Origin: Paenarthrobacter aurescens TC1
GTDB lineage: Bacteria > Actinomycetota > Actinomycetes > Actinomycetales > Micrococcaceae
Direction: 5' to 3'
DNA length: 64,000 bases
Assembly: GCA_000014925.1 (NCBI GenBank)
Contig: CP000474.1
Location: 2,294,001-2,358,000 of the forward strand
A model generated the notes under the pieces. The model was not told where the DNA came from, did no database searches, and was given only the letters and a program-made list of their open reading frames with translations. This document shows positions 30,623-38,837 of the stretch, piece after piece. The position numbers and the translations under genes are program-made. Numbering within the stretch: the stretch's first letter is position 1; each line of letters starts with the position of its first letter.

Positions 30623-31835
30623 CGGAAGCCCCGTGGCCAGCGTCGAGGAGTTGCAACGCGAGTCCGACGAATCGCGGCAACCGGTCATCATCGCCGCGCT
30701 CCGCTCTCCGATCTGTCGTGCCAACGGGCAGCTGAAGCATCTCCGTGCGCCGGATCTCCTGGCACCCGTGTTGGGTTCCCTCCTGGAGACAGCGGGCGTG
30801 GACCCCACGGACGTGGACGATGTCATCATCGGGAACGCCGTGGGCGGAGGCGGCAACGTGGCCAGATTCGCTGCACTCCAGGCAGGGATGCCCATCACAG
30901 TGCCCGCCCTCACCGTTGACCGGCAATGCGGCTCGGGTCTTGACGCCATTGCACTGGCGTCACGCCTGGTTGCAGCCGGCGGTGACCCTCTGTATCTGGC
31001 CGGTGGAGTGGAAAGTATCAGTACCGCTCCGGCCCGGGCCAACAGAACCGACGACGACGAACTCGACTTCTACTCCAGGGCCAGCTTCGTGCCGCCACAG
31101 TTCGGCGACCCTGACATGGGTGTTGCTGCGGAGAACGTGGCCCGCGAGTTTGGCGTGACACGGCAAAGACAAGACGAGTACGCGCTCCGGAGCCATCGCC
31201 GTGCGGTCGACGCCGCGACGGCGGGCACATTTGCAGATGAGATCGTTCCGCTCAAGAACAACGAAAAACTGGTGGATTCCGACGACGGCCCCAGGGCTTC
31301 CCTGCAGGCGCCGCTGATGGCCAGGTTCCCCGCTGCGTTCGTGGCCGGGGGAACGGTCACGGCAGCGAACTCATGCTTCGACGCGGACGCCGCGTCCGCC
31401 GTCGTCATCACGTCGCTCAAGCGGGCCCGCTCCATGGGTGCGACGGACGGCCTGCTGATGCTGGGATGCGACACCGCCGGCGTTGATCCCACACTCCTTG
31501 GCATCGGAGCCGCCCAAGCCGCCGAACGGCTCCTTGACCGTCACTCGATAGCCGCGGGAGACATTGATCTGATTGAATTCAACGAGGCCTTCGCCTCCCA
31601 GGCCATCGCTTGCCTGGATCACTTGGGTGTAGATCCTGGCAGTGCCAACCTCGATGGCGGCGCACTGGCCCTGGGTCACGGCTACGGCGCCTCAGGGGCG
31701 GTCCTGGTGACGCGGCTGATGGCCCAGGCGCGCAGCCGATATGCCTCCCAAGGACAGAGCCCCCTGGCCTTGGCGATGATCAGCATTGCAGGCGGCATGG
31801 GAACCGCAACGCTCCTGCAGTACGCCAGGCTCTAG
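30594..31835 (+). CDS. Thiolase-family acyltransferase, atypical C-terminal active site
   Basis: A 413-residue thiolase-fold protein. The nucleophile C112 (DRQCGSGLDA), NEAFA and the histidine in ALGHGYGASGAV are intact. The second catalytic cysteine, normally C-x-G-G-G near the C-terminus, is replaced by serine (MISIAGGMG). This could alter the condensation/cleavage balance or make it an acyltransferase. ATG 30594 lies inside the ligase gene; GTG 30633 is an alternative. Its TAG stop is interleaved with the bioN stop in a shared CTAG, so the convergent genes have no spacer. Confidence 0.85.
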   Translation: MTPGHNSLGSGSPVASVEELQRESDESRQPVIIAALRSPICRANGQLKHLRAPDLLAPVLGSLLETAGVDPTDVDDVIIGNAVGGGGNVARFAALQAGMPITVPALTVDRQCGSGLDAIALASRLVAAGGDPLYLAGGVESISTAPARANRTDDDELDFYSRASFVPPQFGDPDMGVAAENVAREFGVTRQRQDEYALRSHRRAVDAATAGTFADEIVPLKNNEKLVDSDDGPRASLQAPLMARFPAAFVAGGTVTAANSCFDADAASAVVITSLKRARSMGATDGLLMLGCDTAGVDPTLLGIGAAQAAERLLDRHSIAAGDIDLIEFNEAFASQAIACLDHLGVDPGSANLDGGALALGHGYGASGAVLVTRLMAQARSRYASQGQSPLALAMISIAGGMGTATLLQYARL

Positions 31836-32461
31836 TCCCTCAGGTCCGGTTCGCCCAACCCGCGGGCTGCCAGAGCGTCACCCGTTTGCCGGGCATACGC
31901 CACGGTGGTGATGAACACGGGCAGAACCAGCGCTCGGGGATTGCGTTCAAGCCCTCGGGCCCGCGCTGAGTCCCGGACGTCCGAGAAAGCGCCCGCTATG
32001 TAGGGGATGCTCCTCAGCATCACCGCGATGGTCAAGGCGAAGCGCTCCGGGTCGGCACCGAAGCGCCGGAACGGTTTTGCGAGGGCCACCACACCATCCA
32101 ACAGGTCCTGTACGGGAGTGGTTGCGGTCAGCACTGAGGCAGCCACCACGCAGACCAGGACGTTCAGGACGATGCGCCCTGCGGTGGGGGCCCCGAGTTG
32201 CCACCATTGGAAGAGTCCGATGACCAAGAGGATGGGCGTCACCATCCAGACTGCACGCAGGAGGCGGCGGAACCCGGCGCCCGTGAGCAGGAACAGGCCG
32301 CACATGATGGCGAAGATCACAAGGGATACGGCCCAGTCCACAATGAGGAAGGATGCCGTTCCGCAAGCCGCCACCACCAGGAATTTCAGCCACAGGGGAG
32401 TGCGGTGGATGATCGAGTTCCCTCGCACGTAGTTGGCGATCAGGAAGCCATGCCCCCTCAT
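31832..32461 (-). CDS. bioN: ECF transporter transmembrane component BioN
   Basis: The T-component of an energy-coupling factor importer: 209 residues, four to five hydrophobic segments, and the cytoplasmic coupling helix motif with Ala-Arg-Gly (DSARARGLERN). It pairs with BioM and the substrate-binding BioY encoded upstream. The ATG overlaps the bioM stop by four bases. Its own stop shares CTAG with the convergent thiolase gene. The biotin assignment rests on bioY in the same unit. Confidence 0.88.
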   Translation of the reverse strand: MRGHGFLIANYVRGNSIIHRTPLWLKFLVVAACGTASFLIVDWAVSLVIFAIMCGLFLLTGAGFRRLLRAVWMVTPILLVIGLFQWWQLGAPTAGRIVLNVLVCVVAASVLTATTPVQDLLDGVVALAKPFRRFGADPERFALTIAVMLRSIPYIAGAFSDVRDSARARGLERNPRALVLPVFITTVAYARQTGDALAARGLGEPDLRD

Positions 32462-33207
32462 CTCGGCACATCACCTAAGCGGGCGCCATGCCCGACGTCG
32501 TCCAAGGCAGCCGCGCACAGTGCACGGTAACGGGCGACGCCGTCGGCAGCACCGCCGTCGAACACGATGCGTCCGGACTCCACCACCAACACCCGGTCCA
32601 TATCGAGCGCGAGGTCCAGATCGTGCGTGGACATGATCACCTGCTGGTCCAGTCCGGCGATGGTTCGCCGCAGGAGTTCGCGGTTCCTCAGATCAAGGAG
32701 GGTGGACGGCTCGTCGAGAACCAAGACTGTGGGGTCGACGGCAAGGACTGCGGCCAACGCCAACAACTGCCGTTCACCACCGGAGAGTTCGTAGATGCTT
32801 TGATCGGCCAGATGAAGCAGGCCGAAGCGATCCAGCACTGCTTCTGCCCGCGCGGCCCGCTCCTTGGAGTTCTTGACGGAACGGCGTAACGAGAGCTCAA
32901 CGTCTTCCCGCCCGGTAGGCATCACCAACTGTGACAGGGGATCGGTAAAGACGAAACCCACATTGCTGCGGACGCGGCGTACATCGGAAACAGAGTCGAC
33001 GCCGTGGACCACAACCGTGCCAGTGCTTGGAACAATCAGGCCGTTCAGGAGCCGTAGCAGCGTGGATTTCCCGGATCCGTTGGCTCCGATCACCGCGATC
33101 CGGCGCTCGGTCAGTTCCAAGGAAAAGTCGTGCAGCAGGGTCTTGGGCACGTCGCTGCCATCAACCGCGACGTGCACCGAGACCCTGCTGAAACAGATGG
33201 AATTCAT
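32458..33207 (-). CDS. bioM: ECF transporter ATPase BioM
   Basis: A 249-residue ABC ATPase that energises biotin uptake with BioN and BioY. Walker A is GANGSGKSTLL, the signature LSGGERQLLALA, Walker B VLVLDEPSTLLDL, and the switch His is in MSTHDLDLA. It starts at ATG 33207, 17 bp after bioY. A single ATPase gene rather than an EcfA/EcfA' pair indicates a dedicated biotin module rather than a shared ECF system. Confidence 0.92.
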   Translation of the reverse strand: MNSICFSRVSVHVAVDGSDVPKTLLHDFSLELTERRIAVIGANGSGKSTLLRLLNGLIVPSTGTVVVHGVDSVSDVRRVRSNVGFVFTDPLSQLVMPTGREDVELSLRRSVKNSKERAARAEAVLDRFGLLHLADQSIYELSGGERQLLALAAVLAVDPTVLVLDEPSTLLDLRNRELLRRTIAGLDQQVIMSTHDLDLALDMDRVLVVESGRIVFDGGAADGVARYRALCAAALDDVGHGARLGDVPR

Positions 33208-33224
33208 GTACTGATTGTTCCCGC

Positions 33225-33854
33225 TTACTTGACCCGGCGCACCAGGACGTCCGGGAAGGCCTTATGAATCGCCACGGCGATGATCACGGCCAGGACGTTC
33301 TTGATGAGGTCACCGGGGACGAAAGGGAGGTCGGCGAGGAAGGCCTTGGGAAAGTCCAACTTCGCATTGACCATCATGCCCAGGACGCCAAGTGCGTGGA
33401 TAACCACGATGCTGCTTACCATGGCCGCTGCGAAGAGCCACAAGGCACGGAACTTAACCGTCCTGCGGATGACCACCGCCGCAAGATAGCCGGTTGCCGC
33501 TGCCGCCAGTGGAAACGCGATGATGTAACCAGCGGATGGAGTGGCAAGGATACCCAAGCCACTGCGGCCACCACTGAAGATCGGCAGCCCGGCGAAGCCA
33601 AGCAACACATAGAGGCCGACGGCGGCGAAACCGCGCCCGGCGCCCAACACCAGTCCGCTGAGCATCACGGTCAGGGTCACCAACGTGATGGGAACGCCAA
33701 GGGCGCCTACCGGAATACCGGGGACGATCGCGGAGGCTGCCACGAGGGCAGCGAAAACCGCGATGAGGCCCAGATCGGTGGCGGTCCAGCGTTTGCGGGA
33801 CGTGGTGGTGCGCTGCCCAGTGGCAGAGGCAGCGGCAGAATCGGTCTGGCTCAT
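33225..33854 (-). CDS. bioY: Biotin transporter substrate-binding subunit BioY
   Basis: A 209-residue S-component that binds biotin in the membrane. It has six hydrophobic segments and the family signatures PITLVTLTVMLSGLVLG, GLPIFSGGRSGLG and SAGYIIAFP. The start is ATG 33854 with AGGA six bases upstream; the longer open frame reaches unconserved sequence in the divergent promoter region. It is the first gene of bioY-bioM-bioN. No BirA- or BioQ-like palindrome is apparent in the 275 bp upstream, though GATGC is repeated near 33873-33886. Confidence 0.94.
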   Translation of the reverse strand: MSQTDSAAASATGQRTTTSRKRWTATDLGLIAVFAALVAASAIVPGIPVGALGVPITLVTLTVMLSGLVLGAGRGFAAVGLYVLLGFAGLPIFSGGRSGLGILATPSAGYIIAFPLAAAATGYLAAVVIRRTVKFRALWLFAAAMVSSIVVIHALGVLGMMVNAKLDFPKAFLADLPFVPGDLIKNVLAVIIAVAIHKAFPDVLVRRVK

Positions 33855-34129
33855 GACGGTCCTAACGGGTGTGATGCGATGCGATGAAAATGTTTGTTTC
33901 CCCTCTTGTCGAGGGTACGGAGGGATCGAATGCCGGATTTTGGAGCCTTTCCACAATGCTGAGCGGGAATTCTTTGGCCGTTGGCACAGTTTTCCTCTCC
34001 GTAGGCCGATGTCAGCCCTCGGCCGGGGTACCGGTAGACTTGAACAGGCTGTTCTCACGGCCGCCCCCGCCGCACTTATCAGACCCACCGGTCCCCGCGA
34101 GCGTTCCCCATTGAAAGGCATCACCCGAA

Positions 34130-35728
34130 TTGATTACCGTCCAGGACCTCGAACTCCGCGCTGGCGCACGCCTGCTCATGGACCAGGTCAACTTCAGGGT
34201 GGACAAAGGGGACAAGATTGGACTCGTCGGACGTAACGGTGCCGGCAAGACCACCCTCACCCGGGTCCTCGCCGGCGAGGGGCTTCCCGCAGGCGGAAAA
34301 GTCACCCGCAGCGGTGAGATTGGTTACCTTCCGCAGGACCCGCGGACACCGGACATGGAACAGCTCGCCCGCGACCGCATCCTTTCCGCTCGCGGCTTGG
34401 ACGTCGTGGTGGGCAAGCTCAAGAAAGCCCACGAGGACATGGCAAGCGATGATGCAGCCGTCCAGCGCAAGGCCATGAACCGCTATGACCGCCTGGAGGC
34501 TGAGTTCCTTTCGGGTGGCGGCTACGCTGCCGAAGCTGAAGCCGCTGCGATCTCCTCCAACCTCGCGCTGCCGGACAGGCTCCTCAACCAGCCGCTGAAA
34601 ACACTATCGGGTGGCCAGCGGCGCCGTGTGGAGTTGGCGCGCATCCTGTACTCCGATGCGGAGACCTTGCTCCTCGACGAGCCCACCAACCACCTTGACG
34701 CCGACTCCATCACTTGGCTGCGGGACTTCCTTAAGAACCACCAGGGTGGATTGATCGTGATCAGTCACGACACCGACCTGCTCGAAGCAACGGTGAACAA
34801 GGTCTTCCTCCTGGACGCCAACCGTGCCCAGATCGACTTTTACAACATGGACTGGAAGCGCTACTTGCTCCAGCGTGAAACGGACGAGCGCGCCCGGAAG
34901 CGTGAACGCGCCAATGCTGAAAAGAAGGCGCAGGTCCTGATCGATCAGGCCAACAAGATGCGTGCCAAGGCAACCAAGGCCGTGGCTGCCCAGAACATGG
35001 CCAAGCGCGCTGAGAGGCTCTTGAGCGGTTTGGAGGCCGTACGCGAAAACGACCGCGTGGCAGCTCTGCGGTTCCCGGATCCGTCTCCTTGCGGCAAGAC
35101 CCCCTTGACGGCGGAGGGATTGAGCAAGTCTTACGGTTCGTTGGAGATTTTCACGGACGTGGACCTTGCTATCGACCGCGGCTCCAAAGTGGTCATTCTT
35201 GGACTCAACGGTGCCGGCAAGACCACTCTTCTGCGCATGCTGGCTGGTGTCGACAAGCCGGACACCGGCGACATCATCCCCGGACACGGCCTCAAGGTGG
35301 GCTACTACGCCCAGGAGCATGAGACGCTCGACGTCGACCGCACGGTCCTGGAAAACATGCGGTCTTCAGCTCCGGACATGAAGGATGCCGAAGTCCGAGG
35401 CATCCTGGGCTCGTTCCTCTTCTCCGGTGACGACGTTGACAAGCCCGCAGGCGTTCTCTCCGGCGGTGAGAAGACCCGGTTGGCCCTGGCTACAATTGTG
35501 GCCTCCAGCGCCAACGTGCTGCTCCTCGATGAGCCCACCAACAACCTGGACCCTGCAAGCCGCGCCGAAATCCTGGGCGCACTGAAGAACTACAGTGGCG
35601 CCGTCGTCATGGTCAGCCACGACGAAGGTGCTGTGTCAGCGTTGAACCCGGAGCGCGTTGTGTTGCTCCCGGACGGCGTTGAAGACCACTGGAACGAAGA
35701 CTACCTGGACCTCATCACGCTGGCGTAG
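34130..35728 (+). CDS. ABC-F family ATPase
   Basis: A soluble duplicated ABC protein (532 residues) without membrane domains, of the ABC-F class that acts on the ribosome E site. NBD1 has GRNGAGKTT and LSGGQRRRVEL, followed by a charged linker of about 80 residues (arm region, rich in Arg, Lys and Ala). NBD2 has GLNGAGKTTLL and LSGGEKTRLALA. Both Walker B motifs end in LDEPTN. Translation or antibiotic-resistance roles occur in the family; a housekeeping role is likelier given conserved synteny near suf (compare mycobacterial Rv1473). The start is TTG 34130, after GAAAGG. Confidence 0.9.
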   Translation: MITVQDLELRAGARLLMDQVNFRVDKGDKIGLVGRNGAGKTTLTRVLAGEGLPAGGKVTRSGEIGYLPQDPRTPDMEQLARDRILSARGLDVVVGKLKKAHEDMASDDAAVQRKAMNRYDRLEAEFLSGGGYAAEAEAAAISSNLALPDRLLNQPLKTLSGGQRRRVELARILYSDAETLLLDEPTNHLDADSITWLRDFLKNHQGGLIVISHDTDLLEATVNKVFLLDANRAQIDFYNMDWKRYLLQRETDERARKRERANAEKKAQVLIDQANKMRAKATKAVAAQNMAKRAERLLSGLEAVRENDRVAALRFPDPSPCGKTPLTAEGLSKSYGSLEIFTDVDLAIDRGSKVVILGLNGAGKTTLLRMLAGVDKPDTGDIIPGHGLKVGYYAQEHETLDVDRTVLENMRSSAPDMKDAEVRGILGSFLFSGDDVDKPAGVLSGGEKTRLALATIVASSANVLLLDEPTNNLDPASRAEILGALKNYSGAVVMVSHDEGAVSALNPERVVLLPDGVEDHWNEDYLDLITLA

Positions 35729-35736
35729 GGCCTGGG

Positions 35737-36222
35737 CTAGCGGACCTGGAGAGGTTCCGCGGCGGTGATTCGTGCCAGTTCCTCGTAGCTGATGGAGAAC
35801 ATTGAGTTGTGATCTCCTGCGCCGGCCCAGAGGACCGGGTGCGCTTGGAGTGAGATGTCCAGAAGCGTCCTGATCTTCCGGGGGTGGCCCACCGGCGCAA
35901 CTCCGCCTACTTCCTGGCCAGTGTGTTGCAGCACGAATTCCGGCCTGGCACGGCGGATCTTTCCGATGCCGAGCTGATCGGCCACCATCGTCGTGTCCAC
36001 CTTCGCCGCACCGCTGGCGAGGATAAGCAGGGGCTCGCCGTCGAAATCGAAAATCAGGCTGTTGGTGATCGCCGCTACATCGCAGCCAAGGGCCGATGCT
36101 GCCGCAGCCGCTGTGGGCACCTTTTCCTTGAAAATCCGGACCGTGTCCTCTGCACCAGCCGCTATCAAAGCAGACCGGACGTTCAGGACGGGATCATGAA
36201 ACAGTTCAGTAGCCTTGTGCAT
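35737..36222 (-). CDS. YbaK/EbsC-type aminoacyl-tRNA deacylase
   Basis: A 161-residue YbaK/ProX-like protein, of the family that removes Cys or other misacylated residues from tRNA. The conserved core is SLIFDFDGEPLLILASG, followed by KVDTTMVADQLG and the signature TGQEVGGVAPVGHP. ATG 36222 is used; its first 17 bases overlap the end of the surf1 gene, so the two are likely coupled. It converges with the ABC-F gene eight bases away. Exact tRNA specificity cannot be read from the sequence. Confidence 0.88.
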   Translation of the reverse strand: MHKATELFHDPVLNVRSALIAAGAEDTVRIFKEKVPTAAAAASALGCDVAAITNSLIFDFDGEPLLILASGAAKVDTTMVADQLGIGKIRRARPEFVLQHTGQEVGGVAPVGHPRKIRTLLDISLQAHPVLWAGAGDHNSMFSISYEELARITAAEPLQVR

Positions 36223-37072
36223 CCAGAATGGCGTCTTCCTCTTCTTCGGACGTGGGCCGTTTGTTTTTGCGGGGAGCAGGCGTGCGCTTCTTGGGCGTGC
36301 CACCGGCGGCAAGGATGTGCTCGTCCTCTTCCTCTTCTGCGTCGATGGCCGCGTTCCGGGCCTGTTGCCGCGCTGCGTATCCGAACCCGATAAACATCAA
36401 GACGCCAAAGGCGAACCACTGCAGGGAGTAGGAGAGATGCGTGCCCTCTTCAGTGGCTGGCTTAGGGAAGGGCGTGGGCATGGGTTGCACCGCAGGAGTC
36501 TCGCTTGCCAATTGCCCATAGGCTCCCGTGGCTATGCCGTAGGGGAGTTCAGTGGCAAAACTGGCCAGGTCAATGGAGGCGAGCTGACCGTCCACGGCGC
36601 CGCGGTCCAGCTTGGGCTCTGCCGGCTTGAGGCGGGCGACCACGGTCACCTCACCTGTGGGAGGCGCGGGAACGACGTCGGGACGGCCAGGTGTGTCGTT
36701 GCCGATCGGCAGCCAGCCCCGGTCAATCACCACGGCTTCGCCTGTAGTCAGCCGGAAAGGAACTACGACGTCGTAACCTGGCTGGCCGTTCAGCGGCCGG
36801 TTTCGCACAACCCGCTGACCATCGAGGTCGTAGCTGCCACGCATCTCAACCTGGGTCCATTCCCTTTCAGGATCCAGATCCTGAAACTGGTCCTTGATCT
36901 CCGCGAAGGGGATAGGGGTGGCCGAGTAGTTGCTCACCACACGATTGATTTCCGCCAGCGTTTCAGCCCTGCGGTCCATCTGCCAACGGCCCAGAAAAAC
37001 GCAGGCCGTGGCGAAGATAACAGCCAGCACGAAATACCCCAGCCACTTGCTGGAGAAAAGGAAACGGTACAT
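36206..37072 (-). CDS. SURF1-family cytochrome oxidase assembly protein
   Basis: A 288-residue SURF1 protein, which helps insert heme A into cytochrome oxidase subunit I. An N-terminal membrane helix (WLGYFVLAVIFATACVFLG) is followed by RWQMDRR, a large outer domain with NRPLNGQPGYDVVVPF and VVIDRGWLP, and a second helix (WFAFGVLMFIGFGYA). A charged cytoplasmic tail with many Glu and Lys follows. The ATG is directly after the stop of the small cysteine protein. It fits functionally with ctaA and ctaB earlier in the window. Confidence 0.92.
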   Translation of the reverse strand: MYRFLFSSKWLGYFVLAVIFATACVFLGRWQMDRRAETLAEINRVVSNYSATPIPFAEIKDQFQDLDPEREWTQVEMRGSYDLDGQRVVRNRPLNGQPGYDVVVPFRLTTGEAVVIDRGWLPIGNDTPGRPDVVPAPPTGEVTVVARLKPAEPKLDRGAVDGQLASIDLASFATELPYGIATGAYGQLASETPAVQPMPTPFPKPATEEGTHLSYSLQWFAFGVLMFIGFGYAARQQARNAAIDAEEEEDEHILAAGGTPKKRTPAPRKNKRPTSEEEEDAILDAQGY

Positions 37073-37348
37073 TCAGCCGGCCTCATTCGATGTTGCTTCA
37101 CTCGCCGTGAACGGCACGGTTTCTTTCCACAGGCCGCGCGTCTGCAGGTAGTCCTCCAGCCAGTCCCGGTGGTCTCCGCACGAAAGCCATACCTTGCGGC
37201 GATCCGGCGTGTGGATCCGGGGATTGTTCCACAGGAGTTGCCACTCAGCGCCGGCACGGCATCCCTTGCGGGAGCACAACGCAGGAACCGTGGCGCGTTC
37301 GGACTCCTGGCCGGCCGCCCCTAAGCCGCCAAGATTAAAGATATTCAT
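37073..37348 (-). CDS. Small conserved actinobacterial protein with paired cysteines
   Basis: A 91-residue protein with core ALCSRKGCRAGAEWQLLWNN, then RRKVWLSCGDHRDWLEDYL. The spacing C-x4-C followed by C-x2-H suggests a single zinc site. Homologues in other actinobacteria are often mislabelled acetone carboxylase, which the size makes impossible. Its TGA immediately precedes the SURF1 ATG, and its ATG overlaps the DUF3099 stop by four bases, so it sits in a three- to four-gene unit. The function is unknown; a link to oxidase assembly is inferred from position only. Confidence 0.8.
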   Translation of the reverse strand: MNIFNLGGLGAAGQESERATVPALCSRKGCRAGAEWQLLWNNPRIHTPDRRKVWLSCGDHRDWLEDYLQTRGLWKETVPFTASEATSNEAG

Positions 37349-37842
37349 GAAGCCGCCCGTTCGTCGCCGGGATGTCCGGCCTCGCTCGCACGGCCCGCTG
37401 CGGGGCCCGCTTGATTGCTTGGTGGTTCTTCATCCACCAGTTCACCTTGGAGCACTGTTGGTGCGTCTGCAGGAGTTTCTTCCGGCTCTGAGGAACGTTC
37501 TATTTCCGGGACGGCCACGTAGTCCAGCAAGGACTCGCTGTGGTCCTCGGCTTTGTCGTTGCCGTTGGCGATGACCACAGCGATCCATGGCAGGAACACT
37601 GCGCCTGCGATGGCGATGATCTTGAACCAGCCGTCCACCACGAAAATCAGGATGATGCAGACCATGCGGATGCCCATGGCCACCGCGTACTTGATCATGC
37701 GATCACGCATGTCTTCGGAGTGTGCCGCAGCGGCATCTGTGATGCTGTGGACTTCGGGGTCGCTGGAAACAGCGTCCGGTTCCCCGGGCACTTGCTGCAG
37801 GGGACTGTTTTCTCGTGTCACAACTGAATCATCACGCTCCAA
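37345..37842 (-). CDS. DUF3099 membrane protein
   Basis: A 165-residue actinobacterial protein with the DUF3099 core: SITDAAAAHSEDMRDRMIKY, then two hydrophobic segments (GIRMVCIILIFVVDGW and IIAIAGAVFLPWIAVVIA). An acidic, probably disordered tail follows. The function is unknown. The start is uncertain: TTG 37842 has AAGAGG about four bases upstream, while GTG 37821 is also possible. Its end overlaps the next gene by ATGA. It diverges from fabG. Confidence 0.8.
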   Translation of the reverse strand: MERDDSVVTRENSPLQQVPGEPDAVSSDPEVHSITDAAAAHSEDMRDRMIKYAVAMGIRMVCIILIFVVDGWFKIIAIAGAVFLPWIAVVIANGNDKAEDHSESLLDYVAVPEIERSSEPEETPADAPTVLQGELVDEEPPSNQAGPAAGRASEAGHPGDERAAS

Positions 37843-37995
37843 AGGCCTCTTCCAATTCTCTCACCAAGGCTGTACCCGCCCAAACCGCGCTGGTTTCCGG
37901 TTACCCGCGGGTTGCAACGAGCTGCGGATAGGATCGACACAGGAAAATCCCCCTTCATTGCGGCATACGAATGCCGCGGAACCTGGAGCGAAAGC

Positions 37996-38721
37996 ATGTC
38001 TGAAGCAGTATCCACCGGCCGCAGCGTCCTCATTACCGGCGGCAACCGGGGCATCGGCCTCGCCATTGCAGAATCGTTCCTTGCCAACGGTGACAAGGTT
38101 GCCGTCACCTACCGCAGTGAAACAGATCTGCCTGAGGGCATCCTGGGCGTCAAGGCCGACGTCACGGACGAGGCATCGATTGACGCTGCGTTCAAGGTTG
38201 TTGAAGAGGCGCATGGGCCAGTGGAAGTGCTGGTAGCCAACGCAGGCATCACCAAGGACACGCTGCTGTTGCGGATGAGCGAGAACGATTTCACCTCAGT
38301 TCTGGACACCAACCTGACCGGCGCCTTCCGGGTCATCAAGCGGGCCTCCAAGGGCATGATCCGGCTGCGCAAGGGTCGCGTGGTCCTCATATCATCAGTC
38401 TCGGGTCTTTACGGCGCCCCCGGCCAAATCAACTACTCCGCTTCCAAGGCCGGAATGGTGGGCATCGCACGGTCACTGACCCGCGAACTCGGCAGCCGCG
38501 GTATCACTGCCAACGTAGTTGCTCCGGGTTTCATCAACACGGACATGACCGCAGAACTGCCGGAGGAAACTCAGAAGTCCTACTTGGCCAATGTTCCTGC
38601 GGGACGCTTCGCCGAGGCTTCGGAAGTCGCAGACGTTGTTCGCTGGGTTGCCAGTGACGAGGCAGCGTACATCTCCGGCGCCGTGATCCCGGTTGATGGC
38701 GGCCTGGGGATGGGCCACTAG
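37996..38721 (+). CDS. fabG: 3-oxoacyl-ACP reductase FabG
   Basis: An NADPH-dependent reductase of fatty acid elongation and a classical SDR of 241 residues. The cofactor motif is TGGNRGIGLA, NAG is intact, and the catalytic Ser-Tyr-Lys appear in SSVSGLYGAPGQINYSASKAG. The C-terminus, PVDGGLGMGH, is the FabG/FabG1 ending. ATG 37996 follows GGAGCG at nine bases; an upstream in-frame ATG at 37912 is less likely. A second SDR follows 116 bp downstream, but no fabI-type inhA gene is adjacent. Confidence 0.94.
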   Translation: MSEAVSTGRSVLITGGNRGIGLAIAESFLANGDKVAVTYRSETDLPEGILGVKADVTDEASIDAAFKVVEEAHGPVEVLVANAGITKDTLLLRMSENDFTSVLDTNLTGAFRVIKRASKGMIRLRKGRVVLISSVSGLYGAPGQINYSASKAGMVGIARSLTRELGSRGITANVVAPGFINTDMTAELPEETQKSYLANVPAGRFAEASEVADVVRWVASDEAAYISGAVIPVDGGLGMGH

Positions 38722-38837
38722 GCCACTAGGCTGCACAGCAGATTTTGTCCGGGACCAACAAAGGATTTCTTTCCTGCCGCTGGCATGATGGAAGTCGAGC
38801 CCACGGAATTTGGATGAAGTGAACAAAAGGAGCACGA

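Noticed and set aside
33855..34129. BirA or BioQ operator upstream of bioY
   Set aside because: No palindrome resembling known biotin operators; only a short GATGC repeat was seen.
37088..37348. Acetone carboxylase label for the 91-residue protein
   Set aside because: The real enzyme is a large multi-subunit complex; size and motifs rule this name out.
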